A stretch of DNA of 64,000 nucleotides from NCBI GenBank assembly GCA_015075745.1, contig JABTTW010000001.1:1116001-1180000 (forward strand), read 5' to 3'. The stretch is from Planctomycetia bacterium (lineage in GTDB: Bacteria > Planctomycetota > Phycisphaerae > UBA1845 > UTPLA1). This document shows, one piece after another, positions 62,352 through 64,000 of this stretch (its first letter is position 1; each line of letters starts with the position of its first letter). A program made the position numbers and the translations under genes. The notes under the pieces are model-generated. The model ran no database searches. It saw only the letters and a list, made by a program, of their open reading frames with translations, and was not told the DNA's origin.

Positions 62352-62890
62352 GCGTACATCTCCGGGCGAAGCACGCCGATGTCAGGCCAGTTTCGATAAT
62401 GTCCATCGTAGTCCAGTCCATAGCCCACGACGAATACGTCCTCGATGTCAAACCCAACGAAGTCCGCAAGCCGCTCTTTCGGCGCCTTCGACGGCTTCCG
62501 AAGAAGGACGCAAACCTTGATGTCCGCCGGCCCACGCTCCATCAGGTGCTTGCGAACCGCCTTCAGCGTCCCGCCGCTGTCCAGAATATCGTCCACGATC
62601 AGCACATGTCGACCGCGAATGTCCACGCTCAGATCCTGCACCAGCTTTGTCTCCCCCCCAACCGTGGTCTCACCCCGATAACGACTCAGCGTCATCAGCC
62701 CGATCCGCATCTTAAACGGCAGGCATCGAATCAAATCGGCGAGGAAAATGATGGAGCCCGCCAGGATCGGAACGATGATCAATCCTTCGGAGTCGTCGGC
62801 ATACGCCTGATCGATCTCGCGAGCCAGCTCTTTAACGCGATGAAGAATCTGATCCCGGGGAATCAGAATCCTCGCAATGTCTTGCTCCAT
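62348..62890 (-). CDS. hpt: Hypoxanthine phosphoribosyltransferase
   Basis: The ATG at 62890 (MEQDIARILIPRDQI) gives 180 residues, the normal length; an in-frame extension to 63031 lacks similarity. The enzyme salvages hypoxanthine and guanine with PRPP. Motifs are IVPILAGSIIFLADLIRCLP, the PRPP-binding VLIVDDILDSGGTLKAVRKH and the purine-binding FVVGYGLDYDGHYRNWPDI. The stop overlaps the PH-domain gene start. Confidence 0.96.
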   Translation of the reverse strand: MEQDIARILIPRDQILHRVKELAREIDQAYADDSEGLIIVPILAGSIIFLADLIRCLPFKMRIGLMTLSRYRGETTVGGETKLVQDLSVDIRGRHVLIVDDILDSGGTLKAVRKHLMERGPADIKVCVLLRKPSKAPKERLADFVGFDIEDVFVVGYGLDYDGHYRNWPDIGVLRPEMYA

Positions 62891-63068
62891 CGACGGTATT
62901 ATAGACGCGACGCCCCGCCTGTCACCAAAGCACCGCCGGGGCAGATCCGGCCGCCCCCCTACCCGATGAAATCCCCATTTCCCACCCACTTGCCGACGAC
63001 CCGCCAAGGCCGACCAACCGCGGCTCCGCAATTTCTGCGCTCGCGATCACCCGACGAAGTCCGGCTCC

Positions 63069-64000
63069 TTAGCTCTTCATCCGCGATCGAACCACCGACA
63101 GAATCTCCTGCTCCGTCTTCATCGACTGCGCCTCGATCTCCTCTGCTCGCGCGAGATACTTTCCGGCGACGGCCTTGTCGTCGAGCGATCCCGCGTTGAT
63201 CCGCACATTGAGGTGCGCCCCGCGAACCGCCGTCAGCGCGCACAGTGCCGCAACGCCAGCATCCGATACGCTCGCCTCCATCCCGATCTCCGCCATCTTT
63301 CCGATCACCCTCATGCTCTCGTGCGACTCGACCATGACCGCCAGCGGAGTCTCGATCGCCCCGCGCGTCGCCGACTGCACCGCCCCCTTGCGCGCCTGCT
63401 TCTCCGCATCCGTGCCGTTGGGCAAGCCAAACGCCGCCATGATCGCGTTGAACGCTGCCGTGTCCTCATCCACCAATTGCAAGAGGCGCGTCCAGTGCTT
63501 CTTGCCCTGCTCGGCGTAATTCGAAAACTCTTCCCAGCGATCGTCCCAGCCGCGCTTATGCGATGACAGATTCGCCACCATCGTCGCCAGCGCCGCGCCC
63601 AGCGATCCGCACAGCGCCGCAATGCTCCCGCCCCCTGGCGCAGGCGCTTCCGAAGCCGTCAAATCGGTAAACTGCGCAACCGTCATATCAACCAGCCGCT
63701 TCGCGCCCTTATCCGCAATCGCGTACTCGATGATCTTCTCCTCCGGCTTGAACGGATACAGGTCGTTCAGCCCCAGGCTCTTCACCGCGATCTTGATCAG
63801 TTCTGCGTCGCTCACGCCCGTCGACCGCTGCTGCTTTCGCAGAAAATATCGCCCCGCCTCGAGCATCGCCGCCAGCGGAACCAACCCGACAATCTCGCTG
63901 CCCGTCACGCGAATGCCGCGCTCCGCCGCCTTTTTCACGCACTCATCAAACGCAACATGGATCGGCGTCACCCCCAGATTCGTCAGGTTGATCGAAATCT
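63069..64000 (-). CDS. ftcD: Formimidoyltransferase-cyclodeaminase, C-terminal part (5' end beyond right edge)
   Basis: The frame is open to the right edge (ISINLTNLGVTPIHVAFDEC), so the glutamate formimidoyltransferase N-domain continues outside. Visible residues are the end of that domain (SEIVGLVPLAAMLEAGRYFL) and a full cyclodeaminase domain (SEAPAPGGGSIAALCGSLGA to GKYLARAEEIEAQ). The enzyme takes part in histidine breakdown and folate one-carbon transfer. The GTG at 63971 is an internal codon, not the start. It heads the operon with hpt. Confidence 0.92.
   Translation of the reverse strand, partial: ISINLTNLGVTPIHVAFDECVKKAAERGIRVTGSEIVGLVPLAAMLEAGRYFLRKQQRSTGVSDAELIKIAVKSLGLNDLYPFKPEEKIIEYAIADKGAKRLVDMTVAQFTDLTASEAPAPGGGSIAALCGSLGAALATMVANLSSHKRGWDDRWEEFSNYAEQGKKHWTRLLQLVDEDTAAFNAIMAAFGLPNGTDAEKQARKGAVQSATRGAIETPLAVMVESHESMRVIGKMAEIGMEASVSDAGVAALCALTAVRGAHLNVRINAGSLDDKAVAGKYLARAEEIEAQSMKTEQEILSVVRSRMKS

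Overview
The window is GC-rich and looks like a chromosome segment of a planctomycete, probably of the Phycisphaerae type. This is inferred from gene content, not from a marker gene. The signs are five secreted proteins ending in dockerin-like calcium repeats, a PEP-CTERM protein, a prepilin-type 'FTLIELL' protein, an ECF sigma factor beside a Ser/Thr kinase with TPRs, TMTC-like membrane proteins with TPRs, and lpxK, which indicates a diderm envelope with lipid A. Genes lie on both strands in short operons. Both window ends cut genes: a cytochrome c at the left and ftcD at the right.

Region by region. (1) 1-8630 is a nitrogen-oxide/electron-transfer island: a diheme c-type cytochrome lipoprotein (cut by the left edge), an NsrR-like Rrf2 regulator, a methyltransferase, an NnrS-like membrane protein with a DUF1858-type domain at each end, a divergent membrane polyferredoxin fused to TPRs, and a five-heme cytochrome c with a dockerin tail. 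Promoters here share a CTATTTCTTGA-type half-site, and one is a perfect dyad. (2) 8842-13205 is a three-gene operon for secreted proteins: a YadA-head-like fibre protein, a metzincin protease and a small dockerin-type protein. (3) 13381-16678 holds the ECF sigma and kinase pair. (4) 17030-27000 is an accessory region of large secreted proteins with an IS21 remnant and an IS110-type insertion that adjoins a truncated gene. (5) 27346-41253 has a WYL regulator, a pseudopilin, a GDSL esterase, membrane glycosyltransferase-like proteins, a gluzincin-like protease, an alpha/beta hydrolase lipoprotein and a short secretin-like lipoprotein. (6) 41445-46654 has thyA-folA, then a second Rrf2 regulator, a quinol-type nitric oxide reductase and a RIC/ScdA iron-sulfur repair protein. 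The reductase promoter carries a 32-bp dyad directly after the -10. (7) 46710-49471 has tyrosine phenol-lyase and tryptophanase in tandem. (8) 49673-64000 has a GH123/DUF4091-like protein, a second polyferredoxin-TPR paralogue, a GT4 glycosyltransferase, truA, a REC-GGDEF protein, lpxK, a PH-domain protein, hpt and ftcD.

How the genes fit together: two separate loci (1-8.6 kb and 42.8-46.7 kb) carry an Rrf2 regulator beside nitric-oxide functions: NnrS-like protein, NO reductase, RIC, and membrane and periplasmic electron carriers. All use related promoter half-sites. The simplest reading is one NO-responsive regulon that couples NO removal and Fe-S repair to a periplasmic cytochrome branch fed by the TPR-polyferredoxin. 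That reading is an inference from sequence. I saw no tRNA or rRNA gene and no CRISPR array.
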